From contig CAAEDK010000036.1 in the NCBI GenBank assembly GCA_900754605.1, positions 1 through 6,811 on the forward strand: a stretch of DNA of 6,811 nucleotides. Direction: 5' to 3'. Made by a program: the position numbers and the translations under genes. Origin of the DNA: an uncultured Oscillospiraceae bacterium (GTDB lineage: Bacteria > Bacillota_A > Clostridia > Oscillospirales > Oscillospiraceae). Every line of letters begins with the position of its first letter. Position 1 is the stretch's first letter. This document shows positions 1 through 6,376 of this stretch, piece by piece. The notes under the pieces are model-generated. The model saw nothing but the letters and a program-made list of their open reading frames with translations. It did no database searches and had not been told where the DNA came from.

Positions 1-201
1 CTTCCAATTATCACAGCAATCATTGTAGCTGCTGTTGTAATAGCTTACTTTATCCAAACCATATCAGCAGAAATTTCAGCCTATATTGGGTTTAGTACAT
101 TGATGTTACAAATAGGGGCAACAATGGGGATTTTGGCAATTTTATTGATTTGTTACTTCATAAGTACATGGATTATTTTTAGGCGTTCTGTTAATCCATA
201 G
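1..201 (+). CDS. C-terminal end of a polytopic membrane protein, probable ABC transporter permease (partial)
   Basis: This frame is open from the first base to a TAG at 199-201 and gives 66 residues; the start lies outside the window. Two long hydrophobic stretches are visible, roughly residues 1-20 and 34-59, separated by a short polar loop (ISAEISAYIG), and the protein ends in a short basic tail (FRRSVNP). That two-helix end with a basic cytoplasmic tail fits the last transmembrane pair of FtsX-like or other ABC-exporter permeases, but no signature motif is visible, so the family is inferred. GC is about 34% by hand count, against about 55% in the sequence directly downstream. The gene therefore probably came from an AT-rich Firmicute source or sits as cargo in a mobile element. 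It could equally be another small multi-pass membrane protein. Confidence 0.6.
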   Translation, partial: LPIITAIIVAAVVIAYFIQTISAEISAYIGFSTLMLQIGATMGILAILLICYFISTWIIFRRSVNP

Positions 202-448
202 TGAGTGCAATTTATAGCCTGCTGGTCATTACCGACACCATTCTCAACCGCGTTACCCTCAACTGGAAACGAGGCAAGCGCACCCATGTGTTCCTTGACG
301 AGTTCCATGTGGTGTTTGAGAACGAGCAAAGCGGTGTGTTCTTCAACTCCGCATGGCGTCAGTTCCGTAAGCGCGGCGCATATCCCACCGCCATCACTCA
401 GAACGTGGAGTACCTGTTGGACTCCGTGCAGGCCAACACCATCTCAGG
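201..448 (+). pseudogene. Internal fragment of a VirB4-type conjugation ATPase (ICE remnant)
   Basis: Translated in the frame of the GTG at 201, this gives about 80 residues that look like the Walker B region of the VirB4/TraE-like ATPase of Firmicutes integrative conjugative elements. Visible blocks are LLVITDTILNRVTLNW, the Walker B string THVFLDEFH with the DE pair, FFNSAWRQFRKRGAYPTAITQN and VEYLLDSVQAN. Full-length family members are several hundred residues and carry an N-terminal domain and a Walker A loop, neither of which is here. The fragment has no true start: its frame has a stop at 192-194, and the GTG overlaps the permease stop by chance. After about base 445 the frame leaves VirB4-like sequence and ends at 497 in unrelated residues. 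It is a non-functional relic of a conjugation module. Confidence 0.8.
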
Positions 449-696
449 GTGTGCCGTGGTTCCAGGAGCGCGGACTGTGGCAGGACAACAGCTATGAGCC
501 GCGCCCTGGCGACATTATCTTTTTCGATTGGGATGATGGCGGCCAGGATGGTTCTTCCGACCATGTTGGTATCGTGGAGAAGGTGGAGAATGGCCGCATC
601 TACACTATCGAGGGTAACTCCGGCGATAGCTGCCGTCAAAACAGTTACCCGGTTGGTTACTATGAAATCTATGGGTACGGAACCCCGGCGCATTAA
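448..696 (+). pseudogene. C-terminal fragment of a CHAP-domain cell-wall hydrolase (ICE remnant)
   Basis: In a different frame from the VirB4 slice, 82 residues match the C-terminal half of a CHAP (cysteine, histidine-dependent amidohydrolase/peptidase) domain, ending at TAA 694-696. Key strings are VPWFQERGLWQD, the PGDIIFFDWD core, DHVGIVEKVENGRIYTIEGN with the expected catalytic histidine (SDHVG) followed by the family's EGN motif, and a terminal YEIYGYGTP. The N-terminal part with the catalytic cysteine is missing. In Firmicutes conjugative elements a hydrolase of this kind is commonly encoded just downstream of the VirB4 ATPase and opens the peptidoglycan for the transfer channel. The order here is therefore the ancestral one with the middle deleted. 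There is no start codon or ribosome site of its own at the junction, so it is called a pseudogene. Confidence 0.78.
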
Positions 697-702
697 CTGA
701 CC

Positions 703-733
703 AAAAGAAAAACCCAGCCGTTTCTGGCTGGGT
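703..733 (-). terminator. Intrinsic terminator-like hairpin, U-tract on the minus strand
   Basis: ACCCAGCC (712-719) pairs perfectly with GGCTGGGT (726-733) across a 6-nt loop. On the plus strand the hairpin is followed by ACATAAAAGG, which is not a U-tract. On the minus strand it is followed by the complement of AAAAGAAAAA, a U-rich run. It therefore reads as a terminator for leftward transcription, although no minus-strand gene is visible to its right. It may still slow plus-strand transcripts leaving the ICE remnant. Confidence 0.6.
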
Positions 734-758
734 ACATAAAAGGTTCACAAAAAGCAAG

Positions 759-787
759 TTGAAAGACTTCGTTTATCCGGATATAAT
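759..787 (+). promoter_or_regulatory. Sigma-A type promoter for the HTH-lysR unit
   Basis: TTGAAA (759-764) and a perfect TATAAT (782-787) are separated by exactly 17 nt. Transcription would start near 794, giving a leader of about 40 nt before the ATG at 834. It is the best -35/-10 pair in the window and the only close consensus match. Confidence 0.75.
774..783. repeat. 10-bp perfect palindrome in the promoter spacer, candidate operator
   Basis: TATCCGGATA reads the same on both strands. It lies between the -35 and -10 boxes and overlaps the first two bases of the -10. A dyad here is well placed for a repressor, possibly the adjacent HTH protein acting on its own promoter. The regulator assignment is inference, and a 10-bp palindrome can arise by chance. 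Confidence 0.35.
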
Positions 788-833
788 AATATCATAGATG
801 TTTCAACGGAATAAGAAAACCGTGGAGGAAACA

Positions 834-1028
834 ATGGATATTATGTCGGTAAAAGAAGCGTCTGAGCGGTGGAATATATCAGAACGCTGGATTCAGAAGC
901 TCTGTGAAGAAGGGCGGATCGAAGGCGTGCAGAGATTTGGCCGGTTCTGGATGATTCCCAAGGAGGCGCAAAAGCCTGCTGATTTAAGAAAAAACAGAAA
1001 AGGAAGGAGTGATATTTCCCATGTATAA
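834..1028 (+). CDS. Small excisionase/MerR-like helix-turn-helix DNA-binding protein
   Basis: This 64-aa protein starts at ATG 834, five bases after a GGAGG at 824-828. An upstream in-frame ATG at 798 has no ribosome site. Residues 4-42 carry a compact winged-helix core: MSVKEASERWNIS for the first helices, ERWIQKLCEEGRI for the recognition helix, then the wing GVQRFGRFWMIP, typical of the excisionase/MerR-like (HTH_17) fold. The tail from residue 43 is basic and hydrophilic (KPADLRKNRKGR). No integrase lies nearby, so a role as a transcription regulator is more likely than one in excision. It is the first gene after a strong promoter, and its last 8 bp (ATGTATAA) overlap the lysR start, which implies coupled translation. 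The fold is confident; its target is unknown. Confidence 0.85.
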   Translation: MDIMSVKEASERWNISERWIQKLCEEGRIEGVQRFGRFWMIPKEAQKPADLRKNRKGRSDISHV

Positions 1029-1920
1029 CCCTCAATTGGAAACCTTCCTGTGTGTAGCGGAATGCGGTAGCTTCAACAAAGCTGCGGAGAAATTGTTTAT
1101 TTCCCCCCCGGCAGTCATCAAACAGATCAATCTGCTGGAGGAAAATCTGGATCTGCAGCTTTTTGTGCGCACCCATCGTGGCCTTCAGCTGACGGAGGCT
1201 GGTAAATCTTTGGCACAGGACGCAAAATACATCATCCAATATTGCAAAGATTCGGTGACCAGGGCAAAAAATGTCATGAAAAAGAGCGAAGACATCATCC
1301 GTATCGGTACATCATCCATGACACCAGCTCAGGTTTTGGTGGATCTGTGGCCAAAACTGCAGGAGGAGTGTCCAGGAGTTAAATTCCAACTGGTGCCATT
1401 CGACAATACACCTGAGAACGCCCGGGAGATTCTGGCCAATTTGGGACAGAACATTGATGTAATAGCGGGTATCTTTGATGAAACAATGTTGAACCTGCGC
1501 CGCTGTGCCGGGTTGGAAATTTCAAAGGAACCTATCTGCGCGGCGGTGTCCATTCATCACCGGCTGGCGGGAAAAGACAGGCTCACCGTTCAGGATCTGT
1601 ATGGCGAAAAATTCATGATGATGCGTCGGGAATGGAGCCACTATGTAGATTTGCTACGAGATGATCTTTGGAAAAACCATCCGAAGATCCAAATTGTGGA
1701 TTTTGACTTTTACGATGTGAATGCCTTTAACCAGTGCGAAAACAACGATTGTGTGCTGATGGCGGTGCCCAAGTGGCAGTACGTCCATCCGCTTTTGAAA
1801 ATCTTACCCGTGGATTGGAGTTACACAATTCCCTATGGCCTGCTCCATTCACCAGATCCTTCCCCTGTAGTCAAGCAGTTTCTAAGGGCGGTGCAAAAAG
1901 AAACTGGACGGGACAAGTGA
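1021..1920 (+). CDS. LysR-family transcriptional regulator
   Basis: A 299-aa protein, normal length for the family. Residues 1-60 form the LysR winged HTH: LETFLCVAECGSFNKAAEKL, then FISPPAVIKQINLLEENL with the recognition helix, then LFVRTHRGLQLTEAG. A coiled linker helix follows (about 61-90), then a periplasmic-binding-protein-like effector domain starting at IIRIGTSS and running to the C-terminus. I chose ATG 1021 over GTG 1009 because the protein then begins in the usual LysR way and follows AGGAAGGAGT (1001-1010), even though the spacer is about 10 nt. The start overlaps the HTH gene stop by 8 bp. Family members are generally activators that respond to a small molecule. The reductase genes downstream and the paired promoter-upstream blocks make it the likely controller of this cluster; its effector is unknown. 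Confidence 0.92.
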   Translation: MYNPQLETFLCVAECGSFNKAAEKLFISPPAVIKQINLLEENLDLQLFVRTHRGLQLTEAGKSLAQDAKYIIQYCKDSVTRAKNVMKKSEDIIRIGTSSMTPAQVLVDLWPKLQEECPGVKFQLVPFDNTPENAREILANLGQNIDVIAGIFDETMLNLRRCAGLEISKEPICAAVSIHHRLAGKDRLTVQDLYGEKFMMMRREWSHYVDLLRDDLWKNHPKIQIVDFDFYDVNAFNQCENNDCVLMAVPKWQYVHPLLKILPVDWSYTIPYGLLHSPDPSPVVKQFLRAVQKETGRDK

Positions 1921-1931
1921 TAACCAAAAGG

Positions 1932-1985
1932 TAAATACTACATAACGAAACGAGACTTCTGTGGAAGTCTCGTTTTTTTTATAAT
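1932..1985 (+). promoter_or_regulatory. Candidate activator-dependent promoter P1 with shared upstream block
   Basis: A perfect TATAAT (1980-1985) lies 17 nt after TTCTGT, a poor -35. The block 1932-1962 aligns without gaps to 4906-4936 with 24 of 31 bases identical. The match includes ATAAC and the unbroken 11-mer GAGACTTCTGT, and the distance to the -10 is the same in both. A weak -35 with a conserved block at about -60 to -30 is the usual layout for LysR-activated promoters. The block contains a T-N11-A pair, though that motif carries little information. Transcription would start near 1992, about 27 nt before the ATG at 2019. Binding by the LysR protein is inference. Confidence 0.45.
1948..1980 (+). 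terminator. Strong intrinsic terminator of the HTH-lysR unit
   Basis: AAACGAGACTTC (1948-1959) pairs perfectly with GAAGTCTCGTTT (1964-1975) around a TGTG loop, and the U-tract is T8 at 1973-1980. It lies 28 nt after the lysR stop. Its left arm and loop coincide with the shared GAGACTTCTGT block, and its last T is the first base of the P1 -10 box, so terminator and downstream promoter are interlocked. Confidence 0.88.
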
Positions 1986-2018
1986 GAAATCAGAAAAGGA
2001 AGAGAGGCAGGTGACAAA

Positions 2019-2589
2019 ATGAAGGGGCAAGGAATTCTGGTAGCTACGGTTTGTCTGTTGCTGTGCTTCACAGGATGTGCGGTTCCTGGACAAACAGAGA
2101 CAACTTCTTCCGGTGAATCTCACTCGGCAGAGAGCACCGCATCTTTGGATGATGCAGATTTTCAGCAGGAATCAGCCGGCTTTGCGCCTAAGGATCAAAT
2201 GACAGAGCCATTTACTGGAAGTTGATACGAAAGGATACTCTCTCTGGGGCGGTTCAGCCGGAGCCCGTATGGCAGCGTGGCTTGGGTCCTATGGCCCGGC
2301 GGCATTTGGAGGGGATGATCTTCCACAGCCGAGTGCAGTAATTATGCAGTACACGGGCCACAGTGATTATACGGAAAACGATCCACCAACTTTCGCCTGT
2401 GTGGGAGAAGGCGATGGCATTGCAAACTGGCGAATCATGGAACGTCGCCTAACCGCCATGAGTACCCTTGGTATTCCAACGGAGTTTCATCATTATCCAG
2501 GACTGCCCCACGGATTCGGATTGGGAACCGGTACTGTGGCGGAAGGATGGCTTGATGAGGCTGTTGCTTTTTGGAAAGCTCAAATGTAA
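2019..2589 (+). pseudogene. Broken lipoprotein alpha/beta-hydrolase (esterase) gene
   Basis: The 5' part (2019-2225, 68 aa) starts at ATG 2019 and encodes a lipoprotein signal: a KGQ n-region, a hydrophobic core and the lipobox FTGC, with Cys20 as the lipidation site, then a Ser/Thr/Glu-rich linker. It stops at TGA 2223-2225. In another frame, from about 2209 to TAA 2587-2589, lies the C-terminal part of an alpha/beta-hydrolase. It contains the nucleophile elbow GGSAG (Ser codon at 2254), a candidate triad Asp in EGDG (2413) and the triad His in LPHGFG (2509). The oxyanion-hole region and the first half of the hydrolase fold are missing. The simplest reading is a deletion plus frameshift joining near 2200-2236. 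An ATG at 2269 has no ribosome site and would lose the serine, so the 3' part is unlikely to be a gene on its own. Confidence 0.78.
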
Positions 2590-2627
2590 CCGATGATTCA
2601 TGAAATTTTAAGAAAGGAAGTATGGAT

Positions 2628-3794
2628 ATGAACAACTTTATTTTTCAAAACAGCACGAAGGTCTATTTCGGCAAGGGCTGTGTGAAGGAATATCTGACCT
2701 GTCTGACAAAAAATGCGCAGACCATCCTGCTGGCCTATGGCGGCGGCAGCATCAAGCGCAATGGTGTCTACGATGAAATCACAGGCATTCTGAAAGGCGC
2801 TGGAAAGACCATCGTGGAGTTCTCCGGCATTATGTCCAACCCCACCTACGACAAAGTGCAGGAGGGTGCGAGGCTGGCACGGGACAATCAAGCGGATATG
2901 ATTCTGGCCGTAGGCGGAGGCAGCACCATGGACTGCTGCAAAGCTGTCTCTCTGGCTGCCCGGTATGACGGGGACATCTGGGAGGATTTCTGGGCTCACC
3001 CCGGCGTCATCGACTTTGATCCGTTGCCTCTGGGTGTAGTAGTTACTGTGGCTGGTACTGGCAGCGAGTGCAACGGCGGCGCGGTAATCACCAATGAAGA
3101 GAGAAAGATAAAAACAGGGCGGGATTATCCAGCTCTCAATCCCCGATTTGCTCTGATGGACCCCACCTATACCTTTTCTGTACCCAAAAAACAGATGGCA
3201 TCTGGTAGCTTTGACATCCTCAGCCACATCATGGAGACCTATTTCAGCCAGCCCAATGAGGACAATGTTTCCGATGACATCATGGAGGCACTGATGCGTA
3301 GTGTGATCCGAAATCTGCGTGTTGCCATGGACAGCCCGGAGGATTACACGGCTCGGTCCAATCTGATGTGGGATTCCACCATGGCGGAAAACCGACTCAT
3401 CAAGATGGGAAAAAAGTGCGACTTTGAATGTCACAACATGGAGCACCAGCTGGGCGCTTATACCAACTGCAACCACGGCTGTGGTCTGGCGGTGATCCAT
3501 CCGGTGTATTACCGTCATGTGTATAAGGAAGGCTTAAGCAAGTTTGTCCGTTTTGCCGAAAATGTATGGGGAATTGAGCGGGATGGAAAATCCGATGAAG
3601 CGTTGGCTCTGGCCGGTATCGATGCCCTTTCCAGCTTCATTCAAGAGATTGGCTTGCCAACTACCCTCAAGGAGCTGGGCGCACAAAAGGAGCAACTAAA
3701 AGAAATCGCTGATTCCTGTGGTATTTCTCAGGGCAGCTATAAGCCTATGACCCATGAAGAGATTCTGGAAATTTTCCATGAATGCTATGAATAA
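2628..3794 (+). CDS. Iron-type alcohol dehydrogenase, YqhD/BdhA-like NAD(P)H-dependent aldehyde reductase
   Basis: Cytosolic enzyme of the iron-containing (group III) ADH family, 388 aa, the usual length. It interconverts alcohols and aldehydes with NAD(P)H; members of this subgroup mostly reduce aldehydes. The N-terminal Rossmann-like part (about 1-180) shows YGGGSIKRNGVYD, the subgroup's cofactor-loop string, then AVGGGSTMDCCKA and TVAGTGSECNGGAV. The helical metal domain carries the expected ligands Asp196 and His200 (SFDILSHIMETY), His273 (MEHQLGAY) and His283 (NHGCGL). I prefer ATG 2628 because AAGGA at 2614-2618 is then 9 nt away and the protein begins MNNFIFQN as relatives do; ATG 2622 is possible but only 3 nt from the site. 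It lies 38 nt after the broken esterase and 34 nt before the flavodoxin gene, so probably in one transcript. Substrate cannot be read from sequence. Confidence 0.93.
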   Translation: MNNFIFQNSTKVYFGKGCVKEYLTCLTKNAQTILLAYGGGSIKRNGVYDEITGILKGAGKTIVEFSGIMSNPTYDKVQEGARLARDNQADMILAVGGGSTMDCCKAVSLAARYDGDIWEDFWAHPGVIDFDPLPLGVVVTVAGTGSECNGGAVITNEERKIKTGRDYPALNPRFALMDPTYTFSVPKKQMASGSFDILSHIMETYFSQPNEDNVSDDIMEALMRSVIRNLRVAMDSPEDYTARSNLMWDSTMAENRLIKMGKKCDFECHNMEHQLGAYTNCNHGCGLAVIHPVYYRHVYKEGLSKFVRFAENVWGIERDGKSDEALALAGIDALSSFIQEIGLPTTLKELGAQKEQLKEIADSCGISQGSYKPMTHEEILEIFHECYE

Positions 3795-3828
3795 GAGCCC
3801 CGATTAATACAGGAAAGGAAGGATCCTT

Positions 3829-4512
3829 ATGAAAAAACTGACTGCAATTTTCTTGTGCTTTGCAATGGCGTTGAGCCTCGCTGCCTGTGGAAACACCACA
3901 TCTTCCACAAATGAATCCAGTACGCCGGAATCTTCCGTTCCCCCTGCATCCAGTGAAGCAAGCGACACATCGTCCACCGCCGCCAGTCAGGAACCGGCTT
4001 CCCAGGAGGAAACCGAAGTGGAGGCTGGTAACACATTGGTAGTCTACTTCTCTGCTACTGGCAATACCGAACAGGCAGCTACTTACATTGCAGATATTAC
4101 CGGCGGCGACCTGTTTGAACTGGAACCTGCTGATCCTTATACGGACGAAGATTTGAACTACAACAATAAGGACAGCCGGGTTTCTCAGGAATATGCGGAT
4201 GAGTCTTTGCGGGATGTGGAACTGGTGAGCGACACGGTGGAGAACTGGGACAGCTATGATACTGTGTTTATCGGTTATCCCATCTGGTGGGGAATTGCTG
4301 CATGGCCGGTAGATACGTTTGTGGAAGCGAATAACTTTACCGGCAAAACAGTGATTCCATTTGCCACTTCGGCAAGCTCCGGTTTGGGTGAAAGCGGACA
4401 ACTGCTGGCAGAACTGGCCGGAACCGGAGACTGGCAGGAAGGAATGCGTTTCCGTTCCAGCGTTAGTGAGGGCGATGTGCAGGAATGGCTGGATAGCCTG
4501 AGCCTGTCATAA
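3829..4512 (+). CDS. Surface-anchored flavodoxin-like lipoprotein
   Basis: A 227-aa protein. Residues 1-20 are a lipoprotein signal (MKKLT, hydrophobic core, lipobox LAAC with Cys20), followed by a low-complexity Ser/Thr/Glu/Pro linker (about 21-67) that would hold the domain away from the membrane. Residues 69-227 form a flavodoxin-like domain: LVVYFSATGNT with the FMN-phosphate loop SATGNT (75-80), then FIGYPIWWG (147-155), where aromatic residues would stack on the flavin, then VIPFATSASSGLGES. It closely resembles cytosolic flavodoxins apart from its export. The start is ATG 3829 behind AGGAAAGGAAGGA. The likely role is FMN-based electron transfer or quinone/thiol reduction outside the membrane; partners are not visible. 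Its place between the alcohol dehydrogenase and a second, broken flavodoxin lipoprotein suggests a redox-stress unit. Confidence 0.9.
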   Translation: MKKLTAIFLCFAMALSLAACGNTTSSTNESSTPESSVPPASSEASDTSSTAASQEPASQEETEVEAGNTLVVYFSATGNTEQAATYIADITGGDLFELEPADPYTDEDLNYNNKDSRVSQEYADESLRDVELVSDTVENWDSYDTVFIGYPIWWGIAAWPVDTFVEANNFTGKTVIPFATSASSGLGESGQLLAELAGTGDWQEGMRFRSSVSEGDVQEWLDSLSLS

Positions 4513-4533
4513 CAATCAGAAAGGAGGACCCCC

Positions 4534-4782
4534 ATGAAGCGTATTTTTTCCTTTTTTCTTGCAGGAATACTTCTTTTAAGCTTTTCCGCTTGCAGCAGCG
4601 AGACTTCGGGGTCCGACCAGGTTTCAAGTACAGAATCTTCCACAGTCCAGCCCCCGGAAACAGATTCGGATGCAACACAGTCCTCTTCCAATACCATGGA
4701 GCAGGAAACGGTCAGTCCCAACTCAGATAGCAATATTCTGATCGCCTATTTCACTATGCCGGAAGATGTAGATGATAACTAA
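4534..4782 (+). pseudogene. Truncated second flavodoxin-like lipoprotein gene
   Basis: The start is sound: AAGGAGG at 4521-4527 lies 6 nt before ATG 4534, 21 nt after the preceding gene. The 82-aa product has a lipoprotein signal with lipobox SFSAC (Cys20) and a Ser/Thr-rich linker (about 21-66). It then has only the first beta strand of a flavodoxin domain, NILIAYFTMPEDVD, before stopping at TAA 4780-4782. About 130-150 residues of domain are missing compared with the upstream paralogue. I saw no recognisable flavodoxin sequence in any plus frame between 4783 and 4980, so the 3' part appears deleted rather than merely frameshifted. It could still yield a short anchored peptide with no FMN site. 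The signal and linker resemble the upstream gene in style but not closely in sequence, so the pair are diverged paralogues rather than a recent duplication. Confidence 0.75.
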
Positions 4783-4815
4783 CAACACGGATTGCCTCAT
4801 GACTATCCGTATAGC

Positions 4816-4855
4816 AGCAGATTCTTCCGCTTTCGGGGAGAGTCTGCTCTTTTCT
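4816..4855 (+). terminator. Intrinsic terminator after the flavodoxin unit
   Basis: AGCAGATTCT (4816-4825) pairs with AGAGTCTGCT (4839-4848) along ten positions, one of them a wobble pair. An inner CCG/CGG pair closes a CTTT loop. The tail CTTTTCT follows directly. It lies 33 nt after the truncated flavodoxin stop and ends the first reductase transcript. Confidence 0.7.
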
Positions 4856-4905
4856 GAAAATCTCAAGGAAATATACCGGAATCCGAAGAAGTTAAAACCT
4901 TTGAC

Positions 4906-4959
4906 TTATCACTCCATAACCAATGGAGACTTCTGTTTTTTTTCGCAATGGATTACAAT
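4906..4959 (+). promoter_or_regulatory. Candidate activator-dependent promoter P2 with shared upstream block
   Basis: TACAAT (4954-4959) lies 17 nt after TTCTGT (4931-4936), the same weak -35 as at P1. The block 4906-4936 aligns without gaps to 1932-1962 at 24 of 31 positions, with GAGACTTCTGT identical. The spacer carries a T8 run (4936-4943) but no right hairpin arm, so it is not a terminator like the P1 copy. A start near 4966 would leave a leader of about 15 nt before ATG 4981. The function is inferred from the pairing with P1. Confidence 0.42.
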
Positions 4960-4967
4960 AGAATCAC

Positions 4968-4974
4968 AAAGGAG
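4968..4974 (+). promoter_or_regulatory. Ribosome binding site that sets the aldo/keto reductase start
   Basis: AAAGGAG lies 6 nt before ATG 4981. The earlier in-frame ATG at 4948 has no Shine-Dalgarno sequence and would lie upstream of the P2 -10 box, so 4981 is chosen. Confidence 0.8.
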
Positions 4975-4980
4975 AGAAAG

Positions 4981-5979
<999 letters not shown>

Positions 5980-5981
5980 AC

Positions 5982-5990
5982 GGAAGGAGT
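5982..5990 (+). promoter_or_regulatory. Ribosome binding site that sets the NTF2-like start
   Basis: GGAAGGAGT abuts ATG 5991, which is too close for efficient initiation, and lies about 7 nt from ATG 5997. The second ATG is therefore preferred, giving 120 rather than 122 residues. Confidence 0.65.
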
Positions 5991-5996
5991 ATGCTC

Positions 5997-6359
5997 ATGA
6001 ACGAAACGCTACTTGATATATCTCGGCAGTTTTGGGAAGCTATGGAACACGCCGACAAAGTGGGGATGCGAGCCTGTGCTCATCCTGACTGCAACTTTGT
6101 CCATATTGGCATCACCTGCAAACTGGACAAGGAAATCGAATTTTACACCAGTGGGGCCTTTCAACCTACGAATATTACCTTCCACAGTCAGAAGGCTGAG
6201 TTGTTTGGAGATACCGGAGTGGTGCTTACTGACTGCGATTACAGCCTACTGCTGGACGGGAAGGAAACCACTCACCACTTTATGGTGACGGAAGTGTACA
6301 CCCAGGATGAAAAACGGTGGAAGTTGGTCACTTTTTCCTTTACGGCATTGGTGTATTGA
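5997..6359 (+). CDS. NTF2-like / SnoaL-DUF4440-type small protein
   Basis: A 120-aa soluble protein with the layout of a nuclear-transport-factor-2-like cone fold. N-terminal helices (LLDISRQFWEAMEHADKVGMRAC) are followed by strands with FVHIGITCKLDKEIEFY, then a curved sheet: ITFHSQKAELFGDTGVVLTDCDYSLLLDG, HHFMVTEVYTQDEKRWKLVTFSFT. The Trp-Lys-Leu-Val segment before the last strand is typical of DUF4440/SnoaL_3-like members. Such proteins bind small hydrophobic ligands or act as isomerases or cyclases, and many have no known reaction. No catalytic set can be assigned here. It starts 17 nt after the aldo/keto reductase stop and is almost certainly co-transcribed with it, so it may bind or process a related carbonyl compound. 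Confidence 0.82.
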   Translation: MNETLLDISRQFWEAMEHADKVGMRACAHPDCNFVHIGITCKLDKEIEFYTSGAFQPTNITFHSQKAELFGDTGVVLTDCDYSLLLDGKETTHHFMVTEVYTQDEKRWKLVTFSFTALVY

Positions 6360-6376
6360 ACCGCCAGCCACAAATT

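Noticed and set aside
2200..2240. Programmed frameshift joining the lipoprotein and hydrolase frames
   Set aside because: There is no slippery heptamer or stimulatory structure, and the first half of the hydrolase fold is missing, so a frameshift alone would not restore a working enzyme.
2269..2589. Stand-alone small alpha/beta-hydrolase gene starting at ATG 2269
   Set aside because: There is no Shine-Dalgarno sequence, and the start would fall after the nucleophile serine at 2254. It is better explained as the 3' part of the broken esterase.
2597..2604. TTCATGAA palindrome upstream of the dehydrogenase
   Set aside because: Eight bases only, with no promoter elements around it; expected by chance.
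2598..3518. Long open frame of 306 codons on the minus strand
   Set aside because: It lies opposite the strongly supported iron-type dehydrogenase, its product has no recognisable family features, and it has no ribosome site. It is a codon-bias shadow.
3819..3828. Palindrome AAGGATCCTT next to the flavodoxin start
   Set aside because: It has no loop and so cannot fold on itself in RNA, and it is explained by the ribosome site followed by a short spacer. Probably chance.
3745..4401. Open frame of 218 codons on the minus strand
   Set aside because: It is antisense to the flavodoxin-like lipoprotein and the dehydrogenase end, low-complexity and Cys/Arg/Gly-rich, with no domain. Shadow frame.
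4912..4943. Second terminator formed by CTCCAT/ATGGAG followed by T8
   Set aside because: The stem is only 6 bp and lies 7 nt from the T run. It follows a better terminator, and the T run is better explained as part of the P2 spacer.
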